Positions 10,847 through 21,482 of a DNA stretch of 23,542 bases are shown piece by piece. The DNA lies in NCBI GenBank assembly GCA_012064415.1, contig SSNU01000047.1, positions 10,120-33,661 on the forward strand, read 5' to 3'. Position numbers and translations under genes: made by a program. Position 1 is the first letter of the stretch, and each line of letters opens with the position of its first letter. Source of the DNA: Gyrodactylus bullatarudis. Taxonomy: Eukaryota > Platyhelminthes > Monogenea > Gyrodactylidea > Gyrodactylidae. The notes beneath the pieces are model-generated. The model searched no databases. It saw nothing but the letters and a program-made list of their open reading frames with translations, and had not been told where the DNA came from.

Positions 10847-12190
10847 CAATATTTATAAGTCGAATCTGTGGCATATGAGAGTATTTGGTTGATTACCACG
10901 AGCTAATTCAATTTTTTCGAATACTAAAAATGAGTAAAGAGATCAAACATTTCTCAGGTTTTATTTTTAATATTTTGCTAAATTTTAAATTATTATCCAA
11001 TAATAAATATTTTCCATGATCTGAAAGGCTCACACATGCTCGCCTCTAACAGACCGAGTGGTCAATGGAAGTTATATAGAAGTTATTAAAAGTAAAGCCT
11101 AGATAATAATTCATGAAATCTTAGCAAAGGATACCTTCATATAAATCCCAGAGTATTGGGCTCTTTAAACTGATCTTTTTTTATTCATATGATTAATAGT
11201 GTAATTCAAGATCATCTTTGCGGTTATCTAGATATAAAAAACAAGGTCTCAAAATATTCAGAGGCATGAATATTTTAAGGCCATGAATTATTTTCAAAAT
11301 TTTGTATCATCGCCACCAACTGTTCAATGAACACGCTGTTCATCTTCTCCCTCAAAGATGTTAATTAAGCCACATTTAAAATATAATTAATCACTTTTTT
11401 CAAATGCATTCCAGTGAGAACCTGGTTTTCATTTTTTTCAAAATTAAAAATCTACACTGAACAAAAGTTTTTCAACTACAGTCTTACGATTCAAACAAAA
11501 AGTACCTTCCTTTTCATTGTATGAGCGTCAGTCTGTAAAAGCTAGATTTGTAAAGTGTCCTTTTTTGATGCCTATTATCATCATCATCAGTACTGCTCTT
11601 TGATAGAGCCTAATAATCCTCAATGATAATGTTGGAATAATGAGTGTACTTTAAAGTAGACTGAATTTACTGTTCATATATTCAACACAAAAACACCTGA
11701 CAAAAAATAAGGGTGACATCTGTTGATGAGAATTACCTTGTGTCAAATACACTGTATATTAATAATGCCTAATACTTTACAGTAAAAGATTTTCCATCCA
11801 CGGAAGTTATGGTAGTTATTTTAATTTTTGGTAAAATTTTCACATTTAGTTCATTATTCTCCAATATTCGATATTTACTTTTAAAAAAATTATTAAATGA
11901 ATAATCTTCAACAGTCCAATAACCATTTAAAGAGTTATTCATATAGCCATTTACTCTAGTCACTCAGAGGTATCTTTTTAGAGAAAACTCTTGAAGAAAG
12001 CACCAAAATGGCCATGGTTTTCAAAAATTAAGGATTTTCGACAACATTTTTTCCATTTCGCGCGTTAATATTTTTATTTACTAATCAATACTGTATTACA
12101 AAAAATCTGTTCTGATTCTCATTTTTAGGAGTTTTAAGAGAATCACTGACAATCACCAATAGCGAAATTTTTCTTAAAGTTCTCAGTTAC

Positions 12191-12218
12191 TAAAAGATCT
12201 CATAAAAAAGATCTTTTA
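12191..12218. repeat. Short inverted repeat (hairpin)
   Basis: TAAAAGATCT at 12191-12200 is followed after 8 bases by AGATCTTTTA at 12209-12218, a perfect 10-bp stem. No associated gene; function unknown. Confidence 0.6.
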
Positions 12219-13080
12219 CTTTAATTTTAAGAAGCAATATTCAAACTGAATAGAATAATAATATTGAATATTACAGTTCGTTTTGTAAATCTTTTTGCGT
12301 GTCCATTCTTCGATGAAAAACTTGAACTCACTCCTTGACCTTTCATATGTACGAAAAATAATGAGGAAATTTTCTCTGACCTTTGAATACGTCAATGAAA
12401 GAGAGTTTTTCACAGACTAACAAGTTATACTGCGCAGTTCTCGTGGAAATTTACTCTTCATTAAATAAAGACAAGTTTATATGAGCTTACATGATAATGC
12501 TAAATACAAAAGATTGAATAACATAAAGAGCAATAGGCAAGAAAAGGAACACAGGTGTTTCTCTCAAGGAAATTTTTCATGTGTACCGTCCTGAAGACTT
12601 TTTATTGCTTGTATCTTTTTCTGCGTATTCTTCTATGTTTTACAATGGCTTCCACCACCCTATTATTTCTTGAACTACATAAAGGGAAAAAACTACTACT
12701 TTTACGAATGCATTTGCCATTTCCACGTGCTTTCATTCTAAATACACACTTTATAAACACAATTCTGTGCAGGGAGCAGGGTTCGAGGAATTTGAAAAAT
12801 AAATTATAGGTGTGTTTATCATAAAAATTTCATATGATTTATAAAGGTATAGGAAAAATCTCACCCGTTGAGCCTTGAAGAGTTTTCTCCCTAGTTTGGC
12901 GAAAATGTATCGAGCAAATTTCCCATAAAAAAAAAGAAAGAAATATGTCCAGAAAAAAACACTTATCAGCTGTTTTTCCGTATTTAAATAATAAAATATT
13001 TTAATTTTTCGAATGAAAGACAGGTGAATGTTTTAAATCATACTAATATTACTTCTAATAGTTTACAAAGAAATAAGACA

Positions 13081-13113
13081 GATAATTTAAGAAATTCGTT
13101 TTCTTAAATTATC
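13081..13113. repeat. Perfect 14-bp hairpin with 5-base loop
   Basis: GATAATTTAAGAAA at 13081-13094 and TTTCTTAAATTATC at 13100-13113 are perfect complements separated by TTCGT. Pairing can continue outward to ACAGAT/ATCTGT with a small bulge, giving about 20 pairs. It may be a tiny MITE relic or a structured RNA, but nothing in the sequence decides this. Confidence 0.6.
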
Positions 13114-16100
13114 CATCTGTAGAGTTTTTCAAGATTTTCAAGTGCAGATTTATTATTTTCAGAGCGCAAGAAGAGTATATATCTGCGAAACTTGGTTATC
13201 AGTCTGTTTAATCTTTGAATGTTACCTATTTTTATCAAAATCTAATTCTTTTAACGAGAATAAGACATCCTCTTGCGGAGTGGGTAGAGAAATGTCAAAT
13301 CACTGGTGATAATATTGATAGGACAGATTTTATTATTTCCTTTTTATAGAAGAAGACAGAATAAATGCTTCGCCTTCAAATTCCATCTTCAAGGTGATAA
13401 TGACAAGGTCATTACTGTTTTTCATAAGGGAAAAAAGATTTTGGAATTTAGATGAAAAACATACGAGGTGTCAATTTTTATTTTAATTAAGGGACAAAAT
13501 TTTGATAAAAATAGCTAGTAACAAATTTCGGGAGTCAGTCGAAAAAAGGTGAGAATCGTCGATGGCCCATAGAAGAGGAAATTTTTGGACTAATAATAGA
13601 ATTAATCTTATCCTAACCCCTTCAATAGTTATTGCAGGAATTGCATTTGATCTTGATGGTCTACAGATACGCAAATTAAGAATCTACGATTATTTTAAAG
13701 CAAATTTCACTATTTATTTAATTTCGATTATTTTTTTTCACGGTATTATAAATATATGTATCTATAAGATTCTATAAGAAAACATTATCTAAATTTTCCA
13801 ATACCAAAAACTTGTTTTTATACTGTCGTATACAAATTTCAGCGTAACCCTCACCCTGATCCTGAAAGGGTTAAGAACTCATAATGAAGAACATTTCTTT
13901 CAATAAAATTTTTGTACAATTCTATTACATTAAGTTTATTTATTTATAATTTTAATTGCATTCGATCAAAAATTAGATTATTTTGATCAGAGAATTAGCA
14001 TATAGTGCTCCGGCGTTTCCATATTACTTGCTAATAAATATTTTATTTTCAATCTATGATTCCTTAAGAAATAGGTTTTAAATTTACGATTTGTATTATA
14101 AGATGAGTGAATTATTAAAAAGTTCTCTGAGAGATGTACATTTATACATAAGTGTAATTGAAAATGCTTACTGAAGCAAAAGATTTATTGCATTTGATGT
14201 TTTTCTATTCGTTTTTATGTGTTTTCATTTTACTAATTTGGTTTTTCCTTGAAATAATAAAGAGAAAAGGTGAAAGTCTGCCCCACCCCCATGTATTTAT
14301 ATGTAATTTAAGTAAGATGTATACGCCATAACCCATCCCCTCTCTTTGTATGTATTTCTTACATGTCCATACTTATTGTATAATGAAAGAAATGTAATTA
14401 TCACATAAAAAATGAGTTGGCATAAACTTTTCTGTCTTTCTCTGAAAAAAAAGACTAGCAGCGATAATAATTTGCTTCACTCTTTGTCTGAGAGTTATAA
14501 TAATGGAAGAGAGAGAAACATTAACGTGCTATATATTATACAGTACAAGCAATAAATGAAGAAATTCAAAAGTAAGATAAATCCAGGTGTTCATTTATTT
14601 TCTTCAATTTCTCTTGTTGATGCATCTTCTGAGGTAGAGAGAGAAGAAGGAAATCTTTCAGACACTACTACAACATTGGGCAAAGACATCTTACATTGAT
14701 AAATGTATAAAATTCAAATGCTCTTTTTACAATATTTTTTCTCTTCTTTTAATAAAGTCTACCATTTTTTCAGAGAATGAAAAAACTCATTAGACGAGGG
14801 GTAATGTACCGTATACTGCTTACTTGTCTTAATTAAGTAATTACGCAAAAAGAAAATAAATGCCCCAAAGACATCAGAATTAATTGTACATTGTTGACAA
14901 ATACAGAAACTAAAGAAAACCACGTGTTGATTTCTTCTATAGAATAGAAACATGCAAATAGGATTTGAGTCTAAATTAAAGTTTTCCCATTCCTTTGAGT
15001 GCATACTTGAAAATGGCACAATTTGAGAGAGCCGCAAAAAAATATTTATCAGTCTCTTATCTATAAAACCAGGTGTCTATTATGGAGTTAAAAAGTACAT
15101 GTTGAAAAAAATGTATGGATTAAGTAGGTTAATGAAAAAAGTGGTGATACAGACCATCTGTGCTATCCAAGTGTACTACACTCTGCATAGACAATAAAAT
15201 CTACTAAGAAGTAGTCTAATTAAGCATTTTTTATTGTCCCTTAAATGTACTACTTATGGGTGAGTTTTGATTTCGGTACATTAATAAAAAATCCTTTTTC
15301 GTATAAGATACAGTGTTTTACAGTTTGTAAAATAAATTATGAAACAATTAAAAATAATTTTATTATTTGCATTAAGTAGACAAACAAATCAACAGAAGCT
15401 TGAGATTTTTTTTACATAAACAGGACCTATGTATTTATGTAAATTATCATCAACCTTATTGAGTTCAAAATTCATATTTTGATGAACCTGGGTCATTTAT
15501 TTGGTATAAACACTCACTACAGCTATAAATTCTATACGACTGAAGCAAAATTAATTATTTCGTAAATTTAAATGTAATCTTTTACTTGGTATCTTTACTG
15601 ATATTTGTTAAATTCACCTCGAATGAATAAACTGCATTGTAAGATTCCTTGAGATTAAGGAAAATGATTTAGAGTCTTTTTGTTTGTAATTATAGCTAAT
15701 CGAGCTATAGATATAATCTATCAGAATATAGCCATCTAAAGAAAACTGGCATCTTTGGCAACTGTAAAGATATCTTTGAAAGGGTCAACTGATTCATAGT
15801 AAACTAAAATATAATGTACAAACTTGCTGATGAAGAAACATGTTGTCTTAACAAATTGACTATTTCGTACAATAATCCTATACTTATAAAACAAAATCGG
15901 TATTTGTGAAACAAGCTTTCAAGATGTAAAGTCTCTAACCATCCCTTTATACAATCAACATTGGGAATATTTGGTTTATAAAAGCTCAAGTCCTCAATGA
16001 AACTTACATCGTTGAATCTTTATATTGACCTGAGGAGGTGTTCCATCCTTAAACATTGAACAATTTACGAGATATTGGAATTAATCAAAATATTAACTGT

Positions 16101-16416
16101 AGGTAATTCATTAAGTTCAAACTTGTAGGGAATAAATTAATGATTTAGAATTTCAGAAAGGTGACTGTTAACATTTACAGGAAAAATTTTAGCAATAAAA
16201 AAGTCATTTTGCTTTAACTACCATGGGAAAGAGAGGACTTCACATTTGCTTTAAGAAGAAAAGGAAGAAAATTATAAATGGCTAGACAACTGATGAGTGG
16301 ATTTTATAGAGTGGTCATGTTTAGGACAACAAATAGATGAATTATTAAGAATTTATTGAATGCATTTCAAGTTTATGCCTATTTAGTTAAAAGGAATCTT
16401 GAAAAAGTTGAAAAAT

Positions 16417-16421
16417 AAAAA
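16417..16421 (-). terminator. Pol III terminator of initiator tRNA-Met
   Basis: A run of five T on the minus strand lies 3 nt past the tRNA 3' end and is followed by a second T-run (ATTTTT). Runs of four or more T stop RNA polymerase III. Confidence 0.85.
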
Positions 16422-16424
16422 GTA

Positions 16425-16496
16425 TAGCAGAGCGAGGTTTCGATCCTCGGACCTCTGGGTTATGGGCCCAGCACGCTTCCACTGCGCCACTCTGCT
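16425..16496 (-). tRNA. Initiator tRNA-Met (CAT)
   Basis: Read on the minus strand from 16496, the acceptor arm AGCAGAG pairs with CTCTGCT and the discriminator A is at 16425, 72 nt without CCA. The anticodon CAT is the complement of 16462-16464. The anticodon stem ends in the three G:C pairs (CTGGG/CCCAG) needed to start translation. The T-loop reads GATCGAAAC rather than TTCGAAT, with A54 and A60 as in eukaryotic initiators, and the 5-bp T-stem is CGAGG/CCTCG. The acceptor begins with A1:U72, the eukaryotic initiator pair. The gene is intronless and unbroken. Box A and box B lie inside it. I am very sure of this call; elongator Met tRNA has a different T-loop and acceptor. Confidence 0.97.
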
Positions 16497-18452
16497 TATT
16501 TAACAGTATGTATAAATATATTTAAATATGTTCTACTTTTCTGATATCCTCTCTGAATTTGTCCTCTTCACAATATCAACAATGAGGGTATTCTCATTCA
16601 ACGGTCATTACCTTGGTAACATTGTGTCATGTCTATCTTCCATTTTGTTCTCTTAATTCAAATTCTACGATTATATACAAACAAAAATAACAATGAAGTA
16701 GAGTATGATTCCTTCTTTCTATTCAATATTCCATTACAACTACTGTTAGCAATGAATTATATTTCAAGTGGTCTTCTACATTCCTTTCTCTTTTTTTATG
16801 TAGATAGTTTGATTAGCTAATACGCATTATCATCTTAGTTGGTCACCCTCTTTTATATATGGTTAGTGTTTCAACACTCAAAAATAAATACAAATATACT
16901 CAATAGTAGTTATGCTTATTTTCAGGTATTGGAATCTCAGTGCTAATAACTAGGGCAATCATTTTGTTAATTATTGCTATTTCTGATATGATGAATAGAA
17001 TTTCAATACAAATTAGTCTGTATCATTTTTGATTTTCTGAGCTTCCTGACAAGTTATCAGAAAACTTTGCTATTAAAAGATGACATGCCTCTTTTTTGCC
17101 AACACATTTCAACATTCAAATTCAGATATTATTATTTCTGATAAAATCCTTACTTTTTTACCAGAAAATGATGGATTTTTTGCTATTTGATCAATGCCCG
17201 GTGAGTCCTTGTCCGAATAATAAGTTATTATTAGGGCCTCAAAAAAGTACTATTTGGTCTATTGTTACTTTAGACAAAGGACAGGCTGAGTTTTGATAAT
17301 CTGAAGAAAAAATCTAATCTCAGGTAGCTAGTACTGATTATTGTCTCGATTATTGTCACGGTACCTTTTAGTACTATGTTTCTAATTAAATTCCAGAGTA
17401 TAGTATTCTTCAACTATTAAAAAACCAATCAAATTTTTGATGAACTAGATTCCTGATATAGAGCAAGTAGTATTTCATCGTGTAAGAAGCTAGCAAAGGA
17501 ATTAATCCTTAGAATTTAAATTTTCAACTAAAAGGATTTATTTTGTAAATTATGCGCTATAACAGTTCAATGGGGGGTTTTTAATGAAAATAATTTGACC
17601 AGAAATCAGAAATTTTGATCACACAAGATTTGAATGCTACAAATTTTTACTAGAATTTGCGGTAAAGTACTAATTTTCACTCAAACTCCCTTAAATATTC
17701 CCCTAAGTACTGTTTTCTACATATTTTTCATTTTATGAGAAACTATTTTTTATTTTATTCGGTACTATTTTTTTATTATTAATTACTAATACGAATGTGA
17801 GGGAAAAATATGAGCACACCCAAAAGAGATATAACTGAATGTCAAAAGAAACATTCATCCCCTCTATTATCATTCTTTCTTTTTCTGGTAACCATGGCGA
17901 ATGATAATTTTCTGATTTCCTCTTTCCCTATAATGACTATTGCATGCACTGTTCTCACATCATGTAGCGTCTACAATGTAAAGAATAAAATAAGATGAAT
18001 TTATGTCACATTACGTTAAACTGTTGGAAATTGAGATATTCACATTGTTCTCATGAGTCTGAGCACATGTTGGTTGTACTTGGGAAATTATGAATAGTTT
18101 TTATTATTATTCGAGTACCATGAGTCAGCAGTTTCACATTTATAAGAATTTTTAGGTGTCGGTGAAAAAACCTCTATACCGCTTGTTAAAAGTTTTTCAA
18201 TTATAGTCGAGCACACCTCGCTTTTACCAAGGTAAAATATTATTATTCCATTTAATCTACTAAGAAGTAGGACAATTGTTTTCATTTTTTTTATCCCAAT
18301 TTGTGGTGAATTTTCTTCTGATTCAATGAGTACCACTAAACCTCATTGAATTTGTTTATTACTAATAAATATGGAAATGATACTAGTAAGTAATCATATT
18401 TCTGATTTTAGAGCTTGAAAATAAATTGATTTATATCTCACCAGAGTTAATC
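16497..18452. other. AT-rich stretch with no supported gene
   Basis: Nothing recognisable. The small frames (16629-16820, 17096-17296 and 17810-17998 plus; 18088-18336 minus) show no known domain and no start or splice context that I can defend. Confidence 0.5.
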
Positions 18453-18738
18453 ACATGTAAAGGTAGTTAATATGAAGATGGGAATTTTGATTTTTACAAA
18501 ATTCTTAATTTTTTCATCAAGAAATCGAATTTGATCAAGATTTTTTAAAATCTAGATCATGGGGCCCTCTTTCACGATACGGAGAAAAATCAATTTTTAA
18601 GGAAAATACGGCAAATCTGAAATCTTGAAGTAGGGCTAAAATCCCTATTTTTCGAAATTTGAGTTGAAAATTTTTGTTGATTTCAATGTGGGAAAGTGAT
18701 CAAAAGTTTATTTTTAGGATCACAATAAGACAAAGAAA
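18453..18738 (+). repeat. Left arm of the 979-bp foldback element
   Basis: Inverted partner of 19173-19431. It includes GATCATGGGGCCCTCTTTCA at 18556-18575, the least AT-rich and best conserved block. Confidence 0.8.
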
Positions 18739-19172
18739 CCGCTGATCATCATAAAAATTTTGAGTTGTCTGTTACAAATCATTCCTTTCATCAAAAGACA
18801 GAAACAATTATCAGATTTCCATTTAGTTAGTTTCCATCCCCCCTTACCTGATGAAGTTCAAGTATCAAAATCAACCAATGGAAGGGCTCAAAATATTGCA
18901 TTGTAATAATATTTAAATGTTAACCGGGATAGAGTCTGAAGAGACCCGGCGAAATGTAACGTTTATCACTAAAATATACGCTCGTTTTCTCGAACCTTCC
19001 TTACGAGTTTAGAAACCAACAATAAAAAAATTTTGATAAATTCGTCATTTTTCGGGGATCTTGAAAAATTAAATTTCATCGACTTTCAGGTAGGGAAAAT
19101 GATCAAAAAATGAAAATTTGATTTTGACACGCATCTGAGATGATTCTCAAAAACCAGATTCAGCATAATTAA

Positions 19173-19431
19173 TTTCTTTGACTAATTGTGATCCTAAAAA
19201 TCAACTTTTGATCACTCTACCACATTGAAATCAACAAAAATTTTCAACTCAAAGTTCGAAATAAAGGGATTTTAGCCCTACTTCAAGATTTCAAATTTCT
19301 CCGTATCGTGAAAGAGGGCCCCATGATCTAGATTTTAAAAAATCTTGATCAAATTCGATTTCTTGATGAAAAAATTAAGAATTTTGTAAAAATCATAAAT
19401 TCCCATCTTCATATTAACTAGGTGTACATGT
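19173..19431 (-). repeat. Right arm of the 979-bp foldback element
   Basis: Reverse complement of the left arm without its roughly 27-base insertion; several single-base differences show that the pair is older than the PLE arms at 21 kb. Confidence 0.8.
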
Positions 19432-20132
19432 TTTAATACATTCATATTTTTAGGAAATTCCTATTGTTTCCTCTGTCTGATATGACATCAAAAATCTCAT
19501 ATTTCCATCTGTTAAAACAGGTTCTCTGAAAAATAAGGCAGATTGTTCTGGTGTAATACCAATTCGTCTCTTGACTTTTTGCTAGGGAGTTAAAGACTAC
19601 GTTTCTAATTTGAATGTCCGGTCATCTTCACTGTTACCACATATTTTATTCAGACAAAATTTTATGATCTCAAATTTGACCTCAAAATCAAATTTGATCG
19701 TCTATGACCTGAGTTATTGGCCAAAAGACGAATTTTACACCCTAACTTCAATAATTCCATTCTCTCCTGTGATGAAAATAATTTAAAAATCACCCTATTG
19801 AACAGAAAAAAAGAGGAATCCAATGATTACCCAAGGGTCATGAAAAATTAAAAATTAAGGTAAATGGGTTAATGATTCTGGTGTAAATTTTTGCGCTGAT
19901 TCCAAATTAAAAAGTACCTATACTATAATAATCCCTGAGATAATTGGAAAAAACGAAAATTCCAAATTTCGCAAAATTAAAAAATTAATTTTCGCAAAAA
20001 CCATAAATGTTATCGTATTAATTTTAATTTAAAATCTGCGTGTAGGGTTGGAGTTAGCTCAAATTTTTAAATCTGACGCTTAATAAAAAAACTTAGGACT
20101 TTACGATAAGATATTTTGAAATTTGATTTGTA
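19432..20132. other. AT-rich stretch with no supported gene
   Basis: No gene, tRNA or clear terminal repeat seen between the foldback element and the first ribozyme-bearing PLE. Confidence 0.5.
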
Positions 20133-20313
20133 ATTCATGAAGAAAGGCGATGCCAAGTTTATTAAAGAATAGCGCTTTATTTTGTGGCATACTCATCAGC
20201 TTTTACATGCCAGATTTATATACAAAAAAATTTTCAATTAAGAAAGAATGAATCTGATTGGCCCTTCTTCTTGTTCACCTCCTCTGAGGTGAGTGTGTGT
20301 GTGCGGCAGTGGA
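20133..20313 (-). repeat. Left inverted arm (antisense pLTR copy) of PLE relic 1
   Basis: Reverse complement of 20494-20674 with a few differences, including the G12 change in the ribozyme at 20183. It includes a GT run (GTGTGTGTGTG) and the mini-palindrome CACCTC/GAGGTG. Confidence 0.85.
20160..20207 (-). ncRNA. Hammerhead ribozyme, left arm copy, probably inactive
   Basis: Read on the minus strand this is the same motif as 20600-20647: helix I strand AAAAG, CUGAUGA at 20199-20193, short helix II, helix III and UH. The core GAAA has become AAAA because 20183 is T where C is expected on the plus strand. G12 acts as general base in hammerhead cleavage, so loss of self-cleavage is expected. 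All other core positions are kept. Confidence 0.7.
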
Positions 20314-20321
20314 CATTACTC

Positions 20322-20362
20322 TGGGGAAGCTTTTTCTTGACATGTTCTCAAAAAGCTTCCCC
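20322..20362. repeat. Hairpin at the left arm/core junction
   Basis: GGGGAAGCTTTTT and AAAAAGCTTCCCC are perfect 13-bp complements around a 15-base loop. It lies between the left arm and the start of the recognisable endonuclease fragment, where a template switch or fold-back priming event would have joined the two. Confidence 0.6.
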
Positions 20363-20573
20363 TTTAAACTTTGAAATTCTTTACAAGCAACCAGGGAAAA
20401 ACTTAACAGCTCTCAAGACAGCAGAAGCTCTATTCATTGAAAAAGAAAAGCCAAACCTCTGTGTACAAAAATCAGCCGTCAAACCATTAACCCTCCATTG
20501 CCGCACACACACACTCACCTCAGAGGAGGTGAACAAGAAGAAGGGCCAATCAGATTCATTCTTTCTTAATTGA
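20361..20573 (+). pseudogene. PLE GIY-YIG endonuclease C-terminal fragment (relic 1)
   Basis: The frame reads P-L-N-F-E-I-L-Y-K-Q-P-G-K-N-L-T-A-L from 20361, then K-T-A-E-A-L-F-I-E with the likely catalytic Glu at 20424-20426, then K-P-N-L-C-V-Q-K at 20448-20471 with the conserved Asn at 20454-20456, and ends at TGA 20571-20573. The pattern (F-x-I-L, x-x-E-A-L-x-I, K-P-x-L) is the C-terminal half of PLE GIY-YIG endonucleases and matches the 3-263 fragment. The Y-I-G half and the reverse transcriptase are missing, so it cannot be active. The open frame runs back into the left arm to 20184, but that part is antisense pLTR and not original coding. The C-terminal tail runs into the right arm and ends in K-G-Q-S-D-S-F-F-L-N, a degenerate PIP-like motif. 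Confidence 0.75.
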
Positions 20574-20593
20574 AAAATTTTTTGTATATAAAT
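20546..20593 (+). promoter_or_regulatory. Possible pLTR promoter: CCAAT box and TATA-like box
   Basis: CCAAT at 20546-20550 and TATATAAAT at 20585-20593 lie upstream of the ribozyme. The second PLE relic has CCAAT at 21836-21840 and the weaker TATTTAT at 21872-21878 in the same order and at a similar distance from its ribozyme. In an AT-rich region TATA-like strings are common, so only the shared order gives weight. In relic 1 CCAAT also overlaps the coding tail. Confidence 0.3.
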
Positions 20594-20599
20594 CTGGCA

Positions 20600-20647
20600 T
20601 GTAAAAGCTGATGAGTATGCCACGAAATAAAGCGCTATTCTTTAATA
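20600..20647 (+). ncRNA. Type I hammerhead ribozyme, intact (PLE relic 1, right arm)
   Basis: The core CUGAUGA is at 20608-20614 and GAAA at 20624-20627. Helix I pairs AAAG (20604-20607) with CUUU (20640-20643), then an A:A mismatch and U-G-U against A-U-A (20600-20602 with 20645-20647). Helix II is only G-U/A-C around loop AUGCC (20615-20623). Helix III pairs A-U-A (20627-20629) with U-A-U (20636-20638) around a 6-base loop. The unpaired U at 20639 is position 17, so cleavage would fall between 20639 and 20640. The loop II sequence AUGCC is complementary to GGCAU on either side (20596-20600 and 20653-20657), a possible tertiary contact that would compensate for the very short helix II. Not tested for activity. 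Confidence 0.8.
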
Positions 20648-20674
20648 AACTTGGCATCGCCTTTCTTCATGAAT

Positions 20675-21108
20675 CTCACTATTGCTCAGATTAAATCAGA
20701 GATCACCCAACACCTCTCTGCTAAATCATGACCCATGAGTGTTTGTTGATGCACACAATTTTTACAATTAATTTTTTCGTCGAGCTAGATTCTGTTAATG
20801 TGCTAGGAATTGGTTAGCCAGGTTCATAAGACAACTGTTCTATAACAACAAAGATCATAAATAATCAATTTATTTCAAAATATTGCCGCAAATTAGAGCA
20901 CTGCTCTGCTTAAAAAACTGGCAAAATTTAATAATCATTCAGGAAAAGCAGTGGTCTACCACAAATCTTGTCAAGGGTTATCTAATTATATCAGACTACT
21001 TTTAATTGATATTGAGTAACTCTTAAAAAGTCTAATTTTAAACTGCAAATATTTTATCGATAAGACACTTCCGATAGGGTGAAAATGAAATAACTAGGTC
21101 ACAAGAAG
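20675..21108. other. Spacer between the two PLE relics, no supported gene
   Basis: AT-rich; no coding region, RNA gene or terminal repeat recognised. Confidence 0.5.
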
Positions 21109-21120
21109 AAATATCAATTG
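21109..21120 (+). repeat. Possible target-site duplication of PLE relic 2 (left copy)
   Basis: AAATATCAATTG, repeated directly at 21958-21969. PLEs make target duplications of variable length. Because the string is AT-rich and the right copy overlaps the arm end by four bases, chance cannot be excluded. Confidence 0.45.
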
Positions 21121-21173
21121 AGTTAAGTGTTCTTCGAGATTGGTTTTGAGCTGAGCTACCGATGACATAGAAA

Positions 21174-21455
21174 ATTTGAGCAAAGTAAGAAGATGCCAGA
21201 TTGTTTCACAAATAAAGATCTCTATTTCGGGCATACTCATCAGTGTGATACATGCCATAAATACAGGTTTAACAAATTTGAAAGAGATGGCCTTATTGGT
21301 CCAAATTTTAATAGTTATACAATTGGCTCCTCCCTGTTACCAGGTCAGAGAAATTAATGTAAGAGATCTGAATTATAATTATTCGAAATTTGTACAATGA
21401 AAGTGATAATTATAATAATTATTATTGTAGTCAGCGTTTAGTGGAAAGAAAATTT
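21174..21455 (-). repeat. Left inverted arm (antisense pLTR copy) of PLE relic 2
   Basis: Reverse complement of 21680-21961; I saw no mismatch. It aligns with the left arm of relic 1 over the outer roughly 110 bp (GATGCCA, hammerhead, ACATGCCA, ATTGGTCC), showing that the two relics are related families. Confidence 0.88.
21202..21252 (-). ncRNA. Hammerhead ribozyme, left arm copy of PLE relic 2, intact
   Basis: Minus-strand copy identical to 21883-21933. CUGAUGA lies at 21243-21237 and GAAA is kept. A transcript entering from the right through this arm would carry the ribozyme antisense to the PLE frame. Confidence 0.78.
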
Positions 21456-21482
21456 CGTTATTAAAGTAAAAAAAACTAAAAA

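Larger units (their letters stand above)
10847..16424. other. 5.6 kb AT-rich stretch with small hairpins, no supported gene
   Basis: I find no gene. The longest frames (12555-12809 plus; 14759-15037 minus; 13562-13777 plus) give hydrophobic or low-complexity products without a domain I recognise, and no splice model could be supported by eye. Two hairpins are listed separately. The imperfect palindrome CTACTAAGAAGTAG near 15201 also occurs near 18257. Confidence 0.5.
18453..19431. mobile_element. 979-bp foldback element, non-coding
   Basis: The left arm 18453-18738 and right arm 19173-19431 are inverted copies with scattered mismatches and about 27 extra bases in the left arm near 18586-18612. 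The outer ends are ACATGTA and TACATGT, followed inward by TAGTTAATATGAAGATGGGA and its complement. The 434-bp centre has no coding frame; it carries a diverged echo of an arm motif (GGGAAAATGATCAAAAAAT near 19093). A weak TTAAT repeat flanks both ends and could be a target duplication. The superfamily is not recognised. No hammerhead core is present in the arms. Confidence 0.75.
20133..20674 (+). mobile_element. Penelope-like element relic 1 with inverted arms and hammerhead ribozymes
   Basis: Inverted arms at 20133-20313 and 20494-20674 (181 bp each) flank a 180-bp single-copy core. The core and the start of the right arm carry the last part of a PLE endonuclease frame on the plus strand. 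Each arm has one hammerhead motif pointing outward; the right one is in the sense of the reading frame. PLEs are known to carry hammerhead ribozymes in their terminal pLTRs, and pLTRs can be direct or inverted, so the arms are best read as a sense 3' pLTR and an inverted copy of it at a 5'-truncated end. No clear target-site duplication is visible. A GGGGAAGCTTTTT hairpin sits at the left junction. Confidence 0.8.
20494..20674 (+). repeat. Right arm (sense pLTR) of PLE relic 1
   Basis: Contains, in order, the end of the PLE frame (stop at 20571-20573), a TATATAAAT at 20585-20593, the intact hammerhead ribozyme at 20600-20647 and the conserved GGCAT at 20653-20657. Inverted partner of 20133-20313. 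Confidence 0.85.

Noticed and set aside
11577..11588. Short ATC run as a microsatellite
   Set aside because: Only about four repeat units, too short to call.
12555..12809. 84-codon plus frame rich in Leu and Phe
   Set aside because: The composition reflects a pyrimidine-rich AT background; no domain or homology recognised.
13853..13875. CCTGAAAGGGTTAA resembling a right-hand piggyBac-type MITE end
   Set aside because: No convincing inverted partner: the nearest candidate, CTAACCCCTTCA near 13614, matches too poorly.
14759..15037. 92-codon minus frame, the longest outside mobile elements on that strand
   Set aside because: No recognisable domain, and no splice or promoter context that I could defend.
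15828..15841. Plus-strand CTGATGAAGAAAC, hammerhead core strings
   Set aside because: Only one base separates CTGATGA and GAAA, leaving no helix II, and no helix I partner is present.
15201..18270. CTACTAAGAAGTAG palindrome occurring near 15201 and 18257
   Set aside because: The shared block is only about 16 bp and the flanks do not match; likely chance in AT-rich DNA.
20184..20360. N-terminal part of the 129-codon plus frame in PLE relic 1
   Set aside because: It runs through the antisense left arm and the junction hairpin; only the part from about 20361 matches a PLE endonuclease.
20381..20623. 80-codon minus frame starting like the plus frame of relic 1
   Set aside because: It is the mirror image created by the inverted arms and is antisense to the endonuclease fragment.
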